DNA of 64,000 nucleotides from Aurelia coerulea (GCA_039566865.1 CM076951.1:12409484-12473483); one strand, 5' to 3'. Numbered from the stretch's first letter, positions 43,818-55,745 are shown. Program-made: numbers and translations. Notes: generated from the letters alone by a model not told the origin.

Positions 43818-46800
43818 TCATCGTGCCAATTTTGACTCAAAAATGTTCTTCTTGTGTTCATTTATCCATGTGTACATTGCATGCAAGTTCAAATCTTCAA
43901 GTAAATTTCTCTTCACACCTTGAAAGAATTTGTATTCACGTCCCTTCACAAACTTAAATGCATCTTCACTCAGCAGCTGCTTGACCAGTTTCTTCAGGTC
44001 CTCCTCTGTGGATCCACGCACATGCTTTCCAGATCTTCTCAATATATCATTTGTTCTTTCAAAGTTCTCTAGTATCTTTTTGTTGAAAGTTAACGCCTTG
44101 CAGTACCTATCAATAGCACGCTTGTTGGTTGAATTTGGTCCAAGATGACGTAGAATTGACTTGAGGAAATTGTTGCAATGCTCAAGGGCCATGTCAAGTG
44201 GAATATTCCCACCAGATCCATACTTTCTTTTGTGGAATCTGTTCCAGACAAGCTGATGTGCGTCTCTTGGTGACAAAATTGCGTACACTTGGCACAGCAG
44301 ATACAAGGCTTCCAAAGCATATTTGCGGCTTTGTGCACCATCACTTTTCAGGTGAAGAAGGAAAAATTTCCAGCACCTAATTATTCGCGCACCATCACCT
44401 TCAGATATTGCATCAAAAAAATTCATCACAAGCATTCCATAATCAAGCAGTGCTATTTGGTAATTCTGCATATCATCTGACATCTGTTTATCCCTCTGCT
44501 GCTGTAGCATGTTTTGGTGAAGGCCATGAGTTCTTTCATGCTCTAAACGCCGCTTCCCATCGTACTGAAAAAGTTTTGAGCATGACTCTTCTCTGCATTT
44601 GAATTTTCCATCGGCAGTTATTGGGTTGTTCATTTCTAACCAGTCTTCATACATCTTCTTTTTCATCACAGATGTAGCACTTTCACTACTTAGAATGAAA
44701 GATTTTACAGTAGACATGGCCACATCATGCAGATATTCTTTACGTTCTGAAATGCTTCCAGATCTTATTCCATTAGGTAGTACATCATTAGTTGGTGTTT
44801 GGTCAATGGCGTTCAAACCAAGTGATGTCAAAGTTGCAGCAACAATTCTGGCTTCTACTTCTAACAAGAAAAATTTCATGCATGCATCATACTTTTTGTT
44901 AACCTCTGTAACAACATTTCGTCTGTTGATCAATATGCGATCGCTGTGAAGTGTGCATTTGTCCATAGGAGATTTCACATTGTAAAATTTGTTGAATCCA
45001 TACTGCAAATAAGACAATTCACTTATAGTATGCATCTTATGGTAATTTGTAATACAAAGAACAAAAACACAAGATGAAAGGGAGTCAACACAGTTTGTTT
45101 GGCCTTTTGCCACATCTATCTTTATCGGTCCAATGAGATGGCATTTTGAAAGCAAGTGCAATCAGATCACGTAATGATCTATTCTACTTTTTAACTTGCG
45201 TGTCTTATCATGTGTTGATTCCCTTCATAATTTTTCTTCATAAAAATATGCGTGTCAATAGAATTTGCCAATACAATTTAGAAATTGGCACAGTCAAGAA
45301 AGTTTCTTTAAAGTTGTGACATTTACAGTATTGACAGTTTGTTGACAGTTTCCCGCATATAGTTGTTGTGTTCATTGTAATGGAATCTCCATGAGCATTT
45401 CAGTAGCCAATTTTAGCCAAGATAATAAAGTTTCTTGTATATACAGTACTGTATGCGTTCTTTTATAAGAAACTGGTTAATAAGAAACTAGCATTACAAT
45501 GACCAAAATTTAAGAAACTTTATTCCCAGAATAATAGTCAGTAGATTGTGGTTTGTGTGGCATTGCGTTTGTAAATATAAAGTTTTGAAAGTAAAGAATG
45601 GTATCTTTTGCCTTGGTTTATTCACGGTGACAATATCAATACAAGATGAAAGACCACTGTTGATAAAAAGGCTCAACTTCAAACCACAAGGCAGTTTTAG
45701 ACCTACCACTAAAACACTAAATTTTCATGCAAAATTAAGAAACTTTTAGTACCAAGTGCTGATCCAAGTTTCCTATTAGAAAAACATGTAAGTTGTTTTT
45801 CCAGACTTTGACTTACTGGAATTTTTGCACCCTGACAGTTGGTTATCCTATGATGAGTTTCTTACACAGTACAAGTACTGTAAGCTTGAAGCAACATTAG
45901 AATTTAATTCCATATCAGTAGATTTAAAATTGAGCAATCAGTCAAGGAATAAAGAATTCTTTGTATGCATAGACCACCATATGCATAATTGGCATGTACA
46001 AGCATACTATCCATGATTCATTTTGCCACAGACACTGTTTTGTTTTTCTCCCTAGAGCGGATTGGTGCTAAAGTAAAAACTTGATTTTGTCATCTACCAA
46101 AATTAGTCCGGCATGCATACCTGCAACACTTTCATTCCACCATGAAAATCTGCAATTTCAGAGTGAAAACCATCTAGTCTTTCCTCAGAAGAAAAGCCAT
46201 TTCCAAGCTGCAACAATGCATTTGTTGCCCTTTCAACAGAAAGTTGATCCCCAACCAAAGCTTGTTCAGCGAAAAACTTCTCATCTTTGATTGTGTAGGA
46301 TGGAACGTATTGAGAGTGCAACTCTTCAAGGACCTTTTGCATGCCAGCTGATTTGTTTTCATTCTCATAAATTAGGCCAACAAAACTCTGTGGAAAGACA
46401 ATAAATGGAATTAGAAAAATGACACCCCATAACACTTTGAAATTTGATGACTTAACCTCAAAAATCCTGGATGAATAGTTCAAAGTGCTAGCCAGTTTGC
46501 GGAAATTTACTTTTCCTTTAAACATTTCAGGTTCTCTATCTCAGTAATTTAAAGTACAGTGTTCTGGGTATTAAAGCAATATGGCAACTGAAAGAAAATA
46601 AAGACATGATACAAATGATGAATCTACTGTATCACTTGTAATAGGGTTAGGGATGCCTCTAAAACTGAGGAAATAAAACAGGAGACAAAAAAGAGAAATG
46701 CTGTATGCTTCATCATTAGGGCTGCCAAAGATGTCATTAATAAAAGTCAAACTAGGGGCCCCATTCAATGCCAGTCAATTAATTGTAAACAATTAGCATA

Positions 46801-49715
46801 AATTTAGAAACTCACAGTGGTTGTTGGCTCTCTTGTTTTTGACATGTTTACATGAGGAATATGTTTTACACATACATCTTCCAGGAACTGAAGGCAAGGG
46901 ATGTGCTTTGTGATCATCCTTTCAACAAGTGCTGCATAGTTGTCGATTTGTAACCTATGCTCCTTTTCGTTGGGGATACAGCAATTGTTCTGCAAAGAAA
47001 GAATTGCTTCTGGTGGTGGTTGGACATCAGAAAGGTGATTACCAGAGATACGATTCTCCGTGATCATCACAGATACCCAGTGCTCATCTTCATTTTGGTG
47101 GGTCTCAGTCATTGAATGTACTTCTGTGCGGTGATCAACATTGTCGAAAACTATTTTGCGTCCATCGTCAGCTGCTGTGGTAACACCAGTTGCCTGGATT
47201 TCTTTTTCACCTTTGCATATTTGAAGTCTGTTTGATTCATTTTTTACCTGAAAAAGAGACAGAAAGAAGTGGGAATTTGATTTATAAGAAACTGGAAAAA
47301 AACAGGCTGCTTAGTTTCTTATGAAAGAGAAGATATTCTCTGTGCTGGCAGGCTGCAGTTTCTTATATGTTCGTTTCTTATATGCCGGGACTTACTGTAC
47401 TCGTAATGGTGAATGAAATGTTAGTAGCTAAAAGAGCAACGTTGAGACAACATATGTTACTGGAATTGAGACAATAGCAAAAGTCAGCATGCAGGCCTAT
47501 CCATCTCTGAATTGGTGTTCACAACAGTAAAGTTACACGCAAAGGAGAAAGTATTGATTTTAACAATTTAAATTTCAGTTACATATTATTGTGTTGATAT
47601 AGTATGGATCACAGGGCTATTAATTAACACAGGGAAAGTATCTCGCAGCTATAACATCTGGAATTTCTAAGGTGATAAAATATGCTATCCCCACACTCGA
47701 AGGGAAATCATTTAATGCCAACATACTGTAGATCTCAACAATCAATATTACATGTTTTCAAAAAGGCAATGTAATTATTAATATAATGTAAGATAACAAG
47801 TATAAAGATTTTAAAGTCTGTGTTTTAAAGCATTTCTCATACTGTTGTTACCTTCTCAATTATGTGCTGATTGTGATTTTTTCCAAATTCATCCAGTTTT
47901 TTATACATAAATGTATGGGACACCACCATCCTTAATGGTTGAAGACGAAGTAAAGTGGCCTGAAAAATCAAACAGCTGTTAGACATACTGTACCAAAATG
48001 CCCTTACCTGGATGGAATTGAGGGTGGGGGCTACCAAAAACTGAACTTACTTAACGCTAGAGTTGATCATATAGCAAATGTAATAAGTAATACACTCATG
48101 AAACTGCTTACAAGAAACGGTAGGCTCAATTTTTCAAAAGCTAAGAAACAACCCTACCTGAATTGAAAAAGCTAAAACTTTTGTAACTTACAGTTTTAAT
48201 TTTCCTATCGCACTACAAATGTTTTGACACTGTTCAGTTATAGCAACTGTTTTGAGATCGTTTGAGTGGGAATTATGTTCTTTACTTGTTTTGAAATATC
48301 ACTAAGTAATTTGGGAGCCCTTTAGACAAAACAACATTGACTCTACATCCAGCATTAAAAATATAACATGTAAGAAACTTTTGGTTGCAAAATGGCCCAA
48401 AAATGTAAGAACCTGCCTGCCAGCCCCGAACCTTAGTTTCTTATGAAAAATGATTGTATCCATGGGTATGACATTCACTGTAAGGAATTTACTTTCACAT
48501 CACCAAAACATTAAGAAATTTGTATGGTCAAAAAATATGGAAAAGTTTCACTGGCTGTTTGTTTCATCTTTGATTCTGAAGCAAATAAAAGATAAGCTTG
48601 TATGATTTACATTTTACTGGGTATTATTTTTTGAACGTCTAGATAAATAAGAAACTTTCAGTAATTTCTACCATATACTGACGCATTTTGAATCTGACCT
48701 TTGAGAGCAACATTTGACTACCGAGCCATGGAATTTTTTCAAACTTTTTGTTCCCAATTGCAATAAATCCAACTTAACACCATTATCATTTATTTCTTAC
48801 CATCATTCCAGAATGTTGCAAGATAATTGTTATTAGGAGTTGTACTGCTGTCATTCTTGAACATCTATTTTTTAAGCAAACAGCAGCTGCGGTGCAAACT
48901 GCTGGGATCCAATTTGAAACTTCCTCTGATTTTCCATTTTTAAAGCTCGCTGTCTTTAGCACAGCCCAGAAAAGTGGTGCATTCGTTCTCAATTCCCTAT
49001 TCAGATCATCGAAGTTGAAGTTTAACATTTCTTCTTTTGATGTTTTTCGTAGCATACTGTTCTTCTTCAGAGAGCATAAATTGGCACATTCTTTGTGTAT
49101 GTCTCTGAGAATAAGAGGGACAATCTCTTTCTTCAGTTTGTCGTTCTTCCACACAGCAGCAGCAATATCCTTGAACGTTCCTCGACAAAGCATTTTTCCA
49201 ACTTTATCTAAGCCACTGGCCAAAACTCTTTTCCTCGTCTTGCTGGCCCATTCCACGACGATTGTAACCTTTGTCTCGGGCAGATCCGTCTCCTGAGTCG
49301 TTTGTGTTTTTGTTAAAGAGGCATGTCCAGACTGTGCCTTTTTTGGTGTGCTTGTCAGACATATTGGCAACATGCCATCATTCCCGAAGTCTCCTTCAAC
49401 CTCAAACGAATAATTGCAAAGATGCGACGTTTTCTCCACTGACATTTCTTTCTGCGTTTGTGAGCAGCACCTCTGCTGGAGGTTCTCATCTATACCTAGT
49501 AACTTTGTTCGAACGGTTTTCCTTTTCTTCAGCAAGTCAACACATTTTCTGCAAATGTGCTTCGACGTCGACGATAAAATATACTTGAAAGAAAGGGCTC
49601 TAATTTCATCGATAGGATTGAATGTTGCAAAGCTGGTTTCAACAAGGAATCTGTCTTTAGGCTCCAAAATCGCGTCGGCACAAAATCCACACAAACACAG
49701 TGCCTGATCCGCCAT
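43818..49715 (-). CDS. DUF6589 protein, five exons, candidate transposase
   Basis: Exons on the minus strand: 49715-48801, 47959-47852, 47247-46816, 46387-46121 and 45002-43818. All junctions are GT/AG and phase 0, and the joined frame is 968 residues. The N-terminal C9/C12...C55/C58 pairs look like a treble-clef or ZAD-like zinc domain. The DUF6589 core shows IVFDNVDHR (Asp 376), ALVGDQLSVERA (Asp 532), IADFHGGM (Asp 565/His 567) and GGNIPLDMALEHCNN (Asp 844, Glu 848). A C2H2 finger (CREESC...HERTH, 710-733) is embedded in the last exon. Conserved acidic residues in this order could form an RNase-H-like catalytic centre, so I infer it is the transposase. No database family function is established to my knowledge. 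Introns contain MITEs at 48108-48460, 47290-47400 and 45460-45775, and splicing appears unaffected. Confidence 0.85.
45455..45775. mobile_element. TAAGAAACT-type MITE in DUF6589 intron 4
   Basis: Starts TTTTATAAGAAACTGG, with repeats TAAGAAACTAGC and TTTAAGAAACTTT. It ends near AAGTTTCCTATTAGAAAAA. It shares the end motif of families A and B but has a different body. Confidence 0.5.
47285..47402. mobile_element. Short TAAGAAACT-type MITE in DUF6589 intron 2
   Basis: TTATAAGAAACTGG at 47281 and CAGTTTCTTATATG...GTTTCTTATATG at 47350-47380 are the inverted ends of a 110-bp relic. Confidence 0.5.
48105..48462 (+). mobile_element. MITE family A, copy in DUF6589 intron 1
   Basis: Co-linear with 2598-3010 (GGCTCAATTTTTCAAAAG, TTTTGACACTG, ACTAAGTAATTTGGGAG, AAAATGGCCCAAAA, CCTTAGTTTCTTATG). 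It is antisense to the host gene of the element. Confidence 0.7.
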
Positions 49716-49727
49716 TGTACGAGACAC

Positions 49728-49992
49728 GCAAAGCTTAGGCCTACACACGATAAAGGGCTGGACAACACGCAAATGCAGATCACCGATTGTTCTAGTTGTA
49801 ACCAATCAGATGCAAGGTGAGAGAGAACAATACTTTCGAGAAATCAAAAGTCGAACGTGATTGGTCCTTAGACAATGAGGACGGGGGATAAAATTTATCG
49901 CTGGAACAGAAAAACTTGAGTGGATGCGCAGACTTTACCTTTCCCTTTTCGCCTCTAAAACTCCTCCACAATAGTAAAGTCTGCACGCAGGC
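49728..49992. repeat. Right terminal inverted repeat of the RecQ/DUF6589 element
   Basis: Reverse complement of the left terminus. The DUF6589 ATG at 49715 is 13 bp inside its inner border. Confidence 0.9.
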
Positions 49993-50005
49993 TATATAGG
50001 GTGCA

Positions 50006-51428
50006 TATAAACTCAATATAGAGATAAACTCAGTATAAACTCTACATATAAACTCAATATAGAGAAGTATCACCCTTAATGGTCGGCTAACGTTTTTCAT
50101 CATATCTGACCGCGCTGCAAAACTTTGTTTCAAACAGGAGTTCGGGCCTGGATTTCGCTAAAGCCAGTTCTGAAATTTTGTCTTGTTCTTTTTGTTTTGT
50201 ACTGCGTATCCTTGTCCTAAAGGATATTTTCAAAGCACTTACCTGAAATGGATAGAGGTAAAATTATTTTATGTCCTTGTTGTTTTCCAAGCCCAATATT
50301 TGTTTTCTTCGCGTTGCCTCATGATTTTGTATAAAGTACAACTAAAGTTTGTTTTCAGGCAATCCCAACCCTCCAACGGTTAATTTTGAAGAAAATCTCA
50401 GAAATTTGCATTGAATGTAAAAGCCATGGGCTTTATTTCGATTGTGGTCAGACTGGCATTATAAATCTTCATTTTTTTGTCAATTACTGCCTTGTTGATT
50501 TCATTTGTGTAAGGTTTCATTCACGAACTAACTTCCCGTTTTAGTCAATTTCATCACTGTATCTATCAATAATTTGAAATGTAACCATATCAATTCATGC
50601 TTCTTGCCAACCCCTCCCCCCTTTGCTTCATTTTGAACAATATCCCATAGACCTCCTTATTCCTTCCCCCGGCACTCACAGTTTAATGATCGGGCTTAGG
50701 TTTCCTGCGACGAGATAAGTTAAACCAGGTAACTGCGAAGGCATCAATATGAATTAAGGGTACGTCTAAATTAGATGCCATGCCAAAGATAAGGCCGTTC
50801 AAACCGGCTTGCAATTGAACTGAAAATTTATCAAGACAAACGAGAAGCTAGTCGTTATATTTAAGTTTAGGTCATAATATTTAAGTCAAATCGATTTTGT
50901 TGTGAAACCTGACCATTTAGGGCGAAGCCTCTCTATCCATGCATGCATAATAATGAGGAAAGACAGCATACCATGTATCTCATCTATGAGTCTCATGGGT
51001 ATTCCAATTTATGTTTATGTTCACTCTAAATTGATTACCATAAAGTAGATAAGTTCCTTTTCTGTTTTCTCTGCCTTAATAATCAACTGCAATGATAAAG
51101 AATAGTATTAATATTATTTTAATTAATTTGCAGGTAATCTAAGATATTTGACTTCACATGTGAACAATGCCTTCACTTAAAGTGAATGACCTGAGATTTA
51201 TAGCGCTTGTCTATAAATAGGACAAAGAAACTCCTAATCCCTCTATTGTTTTCTCTAGCATTGCTTTCATTCGCAACGAGCTAGATTATCAAATGCAATA
51301 GGCTATTTATAAATATATGAGATCTCATCTTTTAACTCAGGTTATTCACTTTAATCATTCCATTTGTACGAGGATACAACAAATTGATATTCATTTTCAC
51401 TTTTTCCTGGCAGTGAATTAAAAGGTGA
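50006..51428. other. No gene; short AT-rich repeat at the start
   Basis: 50003-50062 holds three to four imperfect copies of ATAAACTCAATATAGAG. The remaining 1.35 kb shows no coding, RNA or repeat signature. Confidence 0.5.
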
Positions 51429-51785
51429 CTAGGATTGTCAGCAAAACTCCCAAATGGTGAAAGTTTATGTGAAGTTAATGAAGATGATACACCTTCTTCT
51501 GAACACAAAAGTTCTTCAACAAAAGCCCAGGAGAAGAAAAGGTCCTTTGATGCTGAAAACGAAGGGGACCCAGCTATCCCTGTAAAAAAGCCTGCAGCTG
51601 ATACATCCGGTAGCAGCATACTTTTTTTCAAAAAGAGGGGCAGCAGTGAAGCTGGACGCAAGCAGCCCAATCACTTAACAGAAAAACAAGACACCAAAGG
51701 AAACAAACAGCAACAGGACTATGGGAAATATGAAGTAATTTGTCTCTTGTGTGCTAAAAGCAGCAAGCCAAAAGCATTGAAATGA
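51429..51785 (+). CDS. Possible exon or transposon ORF fragment, Lys/Ser-rich
   Basis: An open frame of 119 codons with a Ser/Glu/Lys-rich disordered stretch (residues ~15-90), ending YEVICLLCAKSSKPKALK and a stop. The C-x2-C near the end recalls the first half of BED-type fingers in hAT-related proteins, but the His pair is missing. There is no ATG near the start, so it would need an upstream exon or be a fragment. Confidence 0.35.
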   Translation, partial: LGLSAKLPNGESLCEVNEDDTPSSEHKSSSTKAQEKKRSFDAENEGDPAIPVKKPAADTSGSSILFFKKRGSSEAGRKQPNHLTEKQDTKGNKQQQDYGKYEVICLLCAKSSKPKALK

Positions 51786-52810
51786 CAAATGCAATGAAAC
51801 TTTCTCGATAAAAATATTGACATCGCTATTCCCATTGAAGAATTTTACTTTTGCATCCATATTTGAAAGATTCAGTTACAGTAATGTTAGTTATTAGATT
51901 TGATAGAATTTTAGCTTACTGTGAAAGACTGTGAGTGAATAAAGATCATAGGCTTAAACGAAACATAAATACTGCGAATGAGTCATGCCACTATTCAAGC
52001 AGGGACTTCCCTACATCATCTTACTGCTGGGAGCATTGGGGCTATTACAAATCAGAAATCAATATGTTTACTGGCAAGAGGTTTATCAGACACGTATCAA
52101 AGACAATGCAAATCAAGACTGTCGAGGGATGCTTCATGGTTTGCCTCGAATGCATTCAAGACAAAATCCACATGTCACTGTTCATCATTCAACATCAAAC
52201 GTCTTCCGCCCAAATCAACATCTTCACTTTTATGTGAAATAAATAATTCTAATCATCGTGCAATACCAAGTGACTTGGTCGAAGGAGCTGAGTATCAGTA
52301 TTACGAAGTTATGTAACACAGCATGGAACATTTGAAAGACGCTGTCACTTTTGCAAGTGTTCAATATCATATTTGTTTTCTTTCAGTTGAAGGTAATGTG
52401 TCCATCTAAGCACAGCGACTTTCCTATGATGATATTTCATGTGATCATTTAACAGTAATGATAATAAGATAGCCAGCTCTAATATAAGCAGACAGACTTA
52501 CTTGTGGTTGCGATTCTAGGGCTGAACCCAAAGTCTCACAACAAGCAGCCTCGTTGTGAAATTTAAATTCTAGTTTTGCATGCGATCAGTTTATTTCTAC
52601 CAATCACAGTGCACTCTTTGAGGGAGAGGGATCTGCAACGCAACATGACATATACGGGCGTCACGAATGCGGGGTTTTGTAGTACTCTCGAGTACCGAGA
52701 TAAACGGAGAGTTCGGTGAGAATAATCAGGGGGAGGAGGTTGGAAATGGTACAATTTAGTAATAATCAGGGGGCTAGAACAATCGGTTGGGGAACGATCG
52801 GTATTCAACA
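51786..52810. other. No firmly supported gene
   Basis: Open stretches at 51935-52316 overlap in three frames and have no family signature. AATAATCAGGGGG occurs twice near 52722 and 52772. Confidence 0.35.
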
Positions 52811-53373
52811 ACGATTGGATACAATTCACCCTTGAAGTTTTGGCACTCAATGGTATTGAGCAAACCATTTTTGCAGGCTATATGTGTGAGCTGCTCACTT
52901 TGGGCAGAGGAAAATTCAGGAACCTACTGATTTACGGCCTTTCCAACTATGCCAAAACGTTCATTTTGAAGCCACTGGAGAACATATTTGGAGAGAGATT
53001 GTTTGATAACCCAGCAAATGACAAGTATGCTTGGGTGGGTGCTGAAAATGCTTAAGTCATCCTTCTTCAAGACTTCAGATTTAGCAAATATGTGATTGCA
53101 TGGAAGGATTTGCTACTACTCCTTGAAGGGGAAAGAGTAAAACTACCAGCTCTAAAAAATCACTTTGCAAAGGATGTGGTGATAAATTCAGATGTCCCAA
53201 TATTTGCAAGAAGCAAATCTCCAATCACGTACAAGGGCCCATTGAACAAAGAAGATGAGCGTGAAACAGACATGACGAACAGCAGGTGGAGAATTGTCAA
53301 GTTCAAGCATGTAATTGAAAAAGATCAATGGAGGCTCAAACTATGCAGCAGTTGCTCGCCAAACTTGTTTTAA
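52811..53373 (+). pseudogene. SF3-like helicase remnant of a Rep-type replication protein
   Basis: One frame carries a degraded Walker A (GLSNYAKT where a G-x4-GKT would be expected), a Walker B-like LLQDFRF, and a motif C-like PIFARSKSPIT, followed by a basic segment and a terminal Cys pair. This order is that of SF3 helicases of parvovirus-like or Rep-bearing elements. An in-frame TAA at 53053-53055 interrupts it and the Walker A Gly/Lys context is altered, so it is dead. I cannot tell an endogenised viral gene from a Rep-type transposon gene. No nickase domain is visible upstream. Confidence 0.7.
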
Positions 53374-53574
53374 TGGCAGTCAACTGAATAGATATGTTGC
53401 AACATTTAGTATGATGTACGATGTTTATAAAAAGAACTATGATTGTGGTATTCATGTTTTGTTCAAATAATGATGTATTACCAACGTGTTACTAACTCGT
53501 TACCAATTTCTACCAACGTTTTACCAACATGTTACCACGGAAAAGTATATATGCTTCCAGTACATTTTGAAGTC

Positions 53575-54552
53575 TTACCATCTAGTATACCCAAAAAAAA
53601 GGTAACAGATTTGATAGGGACTAGCGATGAGGGTATAAGTCGAATCGATCCCAAATGAAATTTGAAGTACTCTTTGATAGTTAACTTGAAGATTAATACC
53701 TCGCTTGTTGATATTGGCGCATCGAGAGTTGACATATTAATCTCAAAATCTAAAATTTGCGTCCATCTACAAACCAGAGCTTTTGGGTTTTGGCCTTAAC
53801 TGCTAACGCGCTGGTTAGGGGAATCTCCTCAGTCAAATGAATTTTTGGACAAGGCTCGGTCCATTGGGTACCCGTTTGAAAAGAATGTAAAAACTGAAAG
53901 CTAACAAAAAAATTGACGAATATAGTCACCAAGGAATATTTTTATCCAGTCAAAATGCATTTACAAAAGTACACCATGCCCAGCACAAATGAGCATTTTT
54001 ATGTTCCCTTGGGCATATACTATTACTTGTTTCGTAATAATTTTGTGAGAGATCATGCAAAAAAAAAAACATTTCATTCAAGCAATGAAGATTGCAAGAT
54101 AGCCTATGTGTTAAAGCCTACGGGACTTATTTCGCTGATGAATAACTTTTCTCAGGCAGGTGTAATTTAAAGTTTTTGTAGAATCTGAAAAGGGGTCTCT
54201 TTAGGGCTAAATTCTTGAATTTGATTGTAAAGTTCAGAGTCAGATTTCCACTAAGATGTGTTCCTAAGCACGAGGTTTCTTGTTTGTACTTGGCTATGAT
54301 TGAGGAGATTCCACAGCACACCGAGTTAACAGCTTAGGCCAAACCCTAAAAGCTCTGGTTTGGAGTAGGAGGCAAATTTGGACTTTCAAGATTGATATTC
54401 CAACTATTGATGCATCAATATCAACAAATACGGTATCAATCTTCAAGTTAACTATCTAAGAGTACTTCAAAACTTATCAGGGGTCGATTCAACTTTAATT
54501 CTTATCGCTGGCACCAATCAAATCTGTTACCTTTTTTTGGGACACCCGGCAT
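53575..54552. mobile_element. ~0.97-kb palindromic element related to that at 5372-6173
   Basis: Arms 53590-53830 and 54335-54548 are reverse complements at about 80% (CAGATTTGAT, TTAACTTGAAGATTRATACC, AAACCAGAGCTTTTRGGGTTT). The right end GGGACACCCGGCATA resembles the GGGTCACCCGG end of the earlier element. The left end is eroded. Confidence 0.6.
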
Positions 54553-54627
54553 ATATTTTTATATTGGATTGTAACACATCACAATTTTATCACTGTGTAA
54601 AATCTAAGTTTAACTCTTAGATAATCC

Positions 54628-54900
54628 TTAATACCTAATACGTTGTCCCTTTGCCTTTAGTACCAAATCAATGCGTTTGTCCATTGGGTGGGTCAATAAT
54701 ATGTCCTTCGCCCTTGCACAAAACTGTGAAGTGGTTTGTGCTGGAAGCATTTTTGATGTTGATAGTAGTTTATCTTTCTGTATTCGCTCAACATGGACAT
54801 CCTTCGTGGTGTATACGACAAAGTCAATCCAGCCAAGTCCCAGTAAATTTAACACTCCTTGACACTGCTGATAATATGAATTATTTCTCCTAAGTTGCAC
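54628..54900 (-). pseudogene. YqaJ-like exonuclease fragment
   Basis: The minus-strand segment SYYQQCQGVLNLLGLGWIDFVVYTTKDVHVERI matches the motif III region of YqaJ/lambda-exonuclease-type nucleases (YYxQxQG, then DFxVxT and a VERI-type strand). The upstream catalytic Asp/Glu region is not found in the same frame, although a basic stretch (KKRRLKRNKG, about 55120) typical of proteins carrying this domain precedes it. Such domains occur in viruses and in animal mobile elements. Confidence 0.55.
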
Positions 54901-55282
54901 ACACAGTCATCGACCAATCTCAGAAAAAAGTTTGTGTCAGTCATGCATGGTAGTCACTAAAGACTAAAACAACATCTTAGATATCAAAATGCTGTCTGAT
55001 CATGAACGAAGCACTATTTCAATGTCACTGTCCATAAAATCAGCCCCTTGTGCAGAAAACTTTTTGCAAATAGCCCATCTTTTGATGTATCATCTTCCTT
55101 TGGTTTTTGTTTTGTTTTCTCCTTTGTTCCGTTTAAGTCTCCTCTTTTTCGGTTTTTCTTCATTGATAGATGCTTTTCTGGCTTTCTTTAATCTTTCAAT
55201 TGACTTTATCAATGATCCTTGTTTCACATCATGGCCTGGCTCTATTCCCTAAAACTTACATGGTCTCTCGGAAGTTCCATTG

Positions 55283-55543
55283 TTATGTTAGAAAGCCCGG
55301 TGAAAGCTCATCTACATCCACAATTTCATCTTCAGCTGCACTGATCAGTTGATTGATAATTGCAAGTGCTAAATATGAACAAGCATTGGTACCATTATTA
55401 TGTGGCAATGCTGTTTCTGAAAGTAAGTCTGTGTCATCCTCCACCATGCCAAGAAACCTACTGATGACACTATCATCGATCCAAGGAATGAATCTTGAAA
55501 TATGAAAATCAAAACAAAGCAGCATACGGCTAATCAATGACAT
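55283..55543 (-). pseudogene. Fragment with NNGTNACSYLAL motif
   Basis: An 86-codon minus-strand frame. HNNGTNACSYLALAIINQL resembles the first segment of papain-like Cys-peptidase folds (a Cys after an Asn-Gly-rich loop) seen in large invertebrate mobile-element proteins. It lies upstream of the YqaJ-like fragment on the same strand and could be part of the same dead gene. Confidence 0.35.
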
Positions 55544-55568
55544 CCCAACAAAAGCATATCCATGTTTG

Positions 55569-55745
55569 CCAGGTTATGCCACTATCATTTCAGAGATACA
55601 AGGACAAACACTGCATGAAGTTATTATATGGATTGATACTCCTATGGCACCAGCAGGAACTGCATGTGTGGCATTGTCACGAGTCCGCAAGCTCTGTGAC
55701 CTATTTTTCAAGACACCACTATTCTCTGCTGCTACATACAGATGA
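55569..55745 (+). pseudogene. Pif1-like helicase C-terminal fragment
   Basis: The plus-strand frame reads GYATIISEIQGQTLHEVIIW, then GTACVALSRVRKLCDLFF, and stops at 55743-55745. This matches the end of Pif1/RecD-type SF1B helicases (motifs V-VI: A-x-TI-x-KSQG-x-TL and VALSRVR). The KSQG motif reads EIQG, so it is inactive. Helitron-type elements are one source of such domains. Confidence 0.65.

Larger units (their letters stand above)
40350..49992. mobile_element. 9.6-kb DNA transposon encoding RecQ-like helicase and DUF6589 protein
   Basis: Inverted termini of about 265 bp (40350-40615 and 49728-49992) start GCCTGCGTGCAGACTTTACTA. ATATAGGGTGCA lies directly before the left end (40338-40349) and again one base after the right end (49994-50005), which looks like a 12-bp target duplication. 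Inside are two convergent spliced genes, both with intact joined frames. Three or more MITEs sit in introns. The combination of RecQ helicase and DUF6589 within shared inverted termini is not an arrangement I can match to a named superfamily. Academ elements also carry a helicase, but with an XPG-type nuclease and 3-4-bp duplications. Confidence 0.82.

Noticed and set aside
40350..49992. Assignment to the Academ superfamily
   Set aside because: A helicase is present, but there is no XPG-type nuclease, and the apparent duplication is ~12 bp instead of 3-4 bp.
51935..52316. Host exon
   Set aside because: Three overlapping frames are open and none shows a domain or consistent splice borders.
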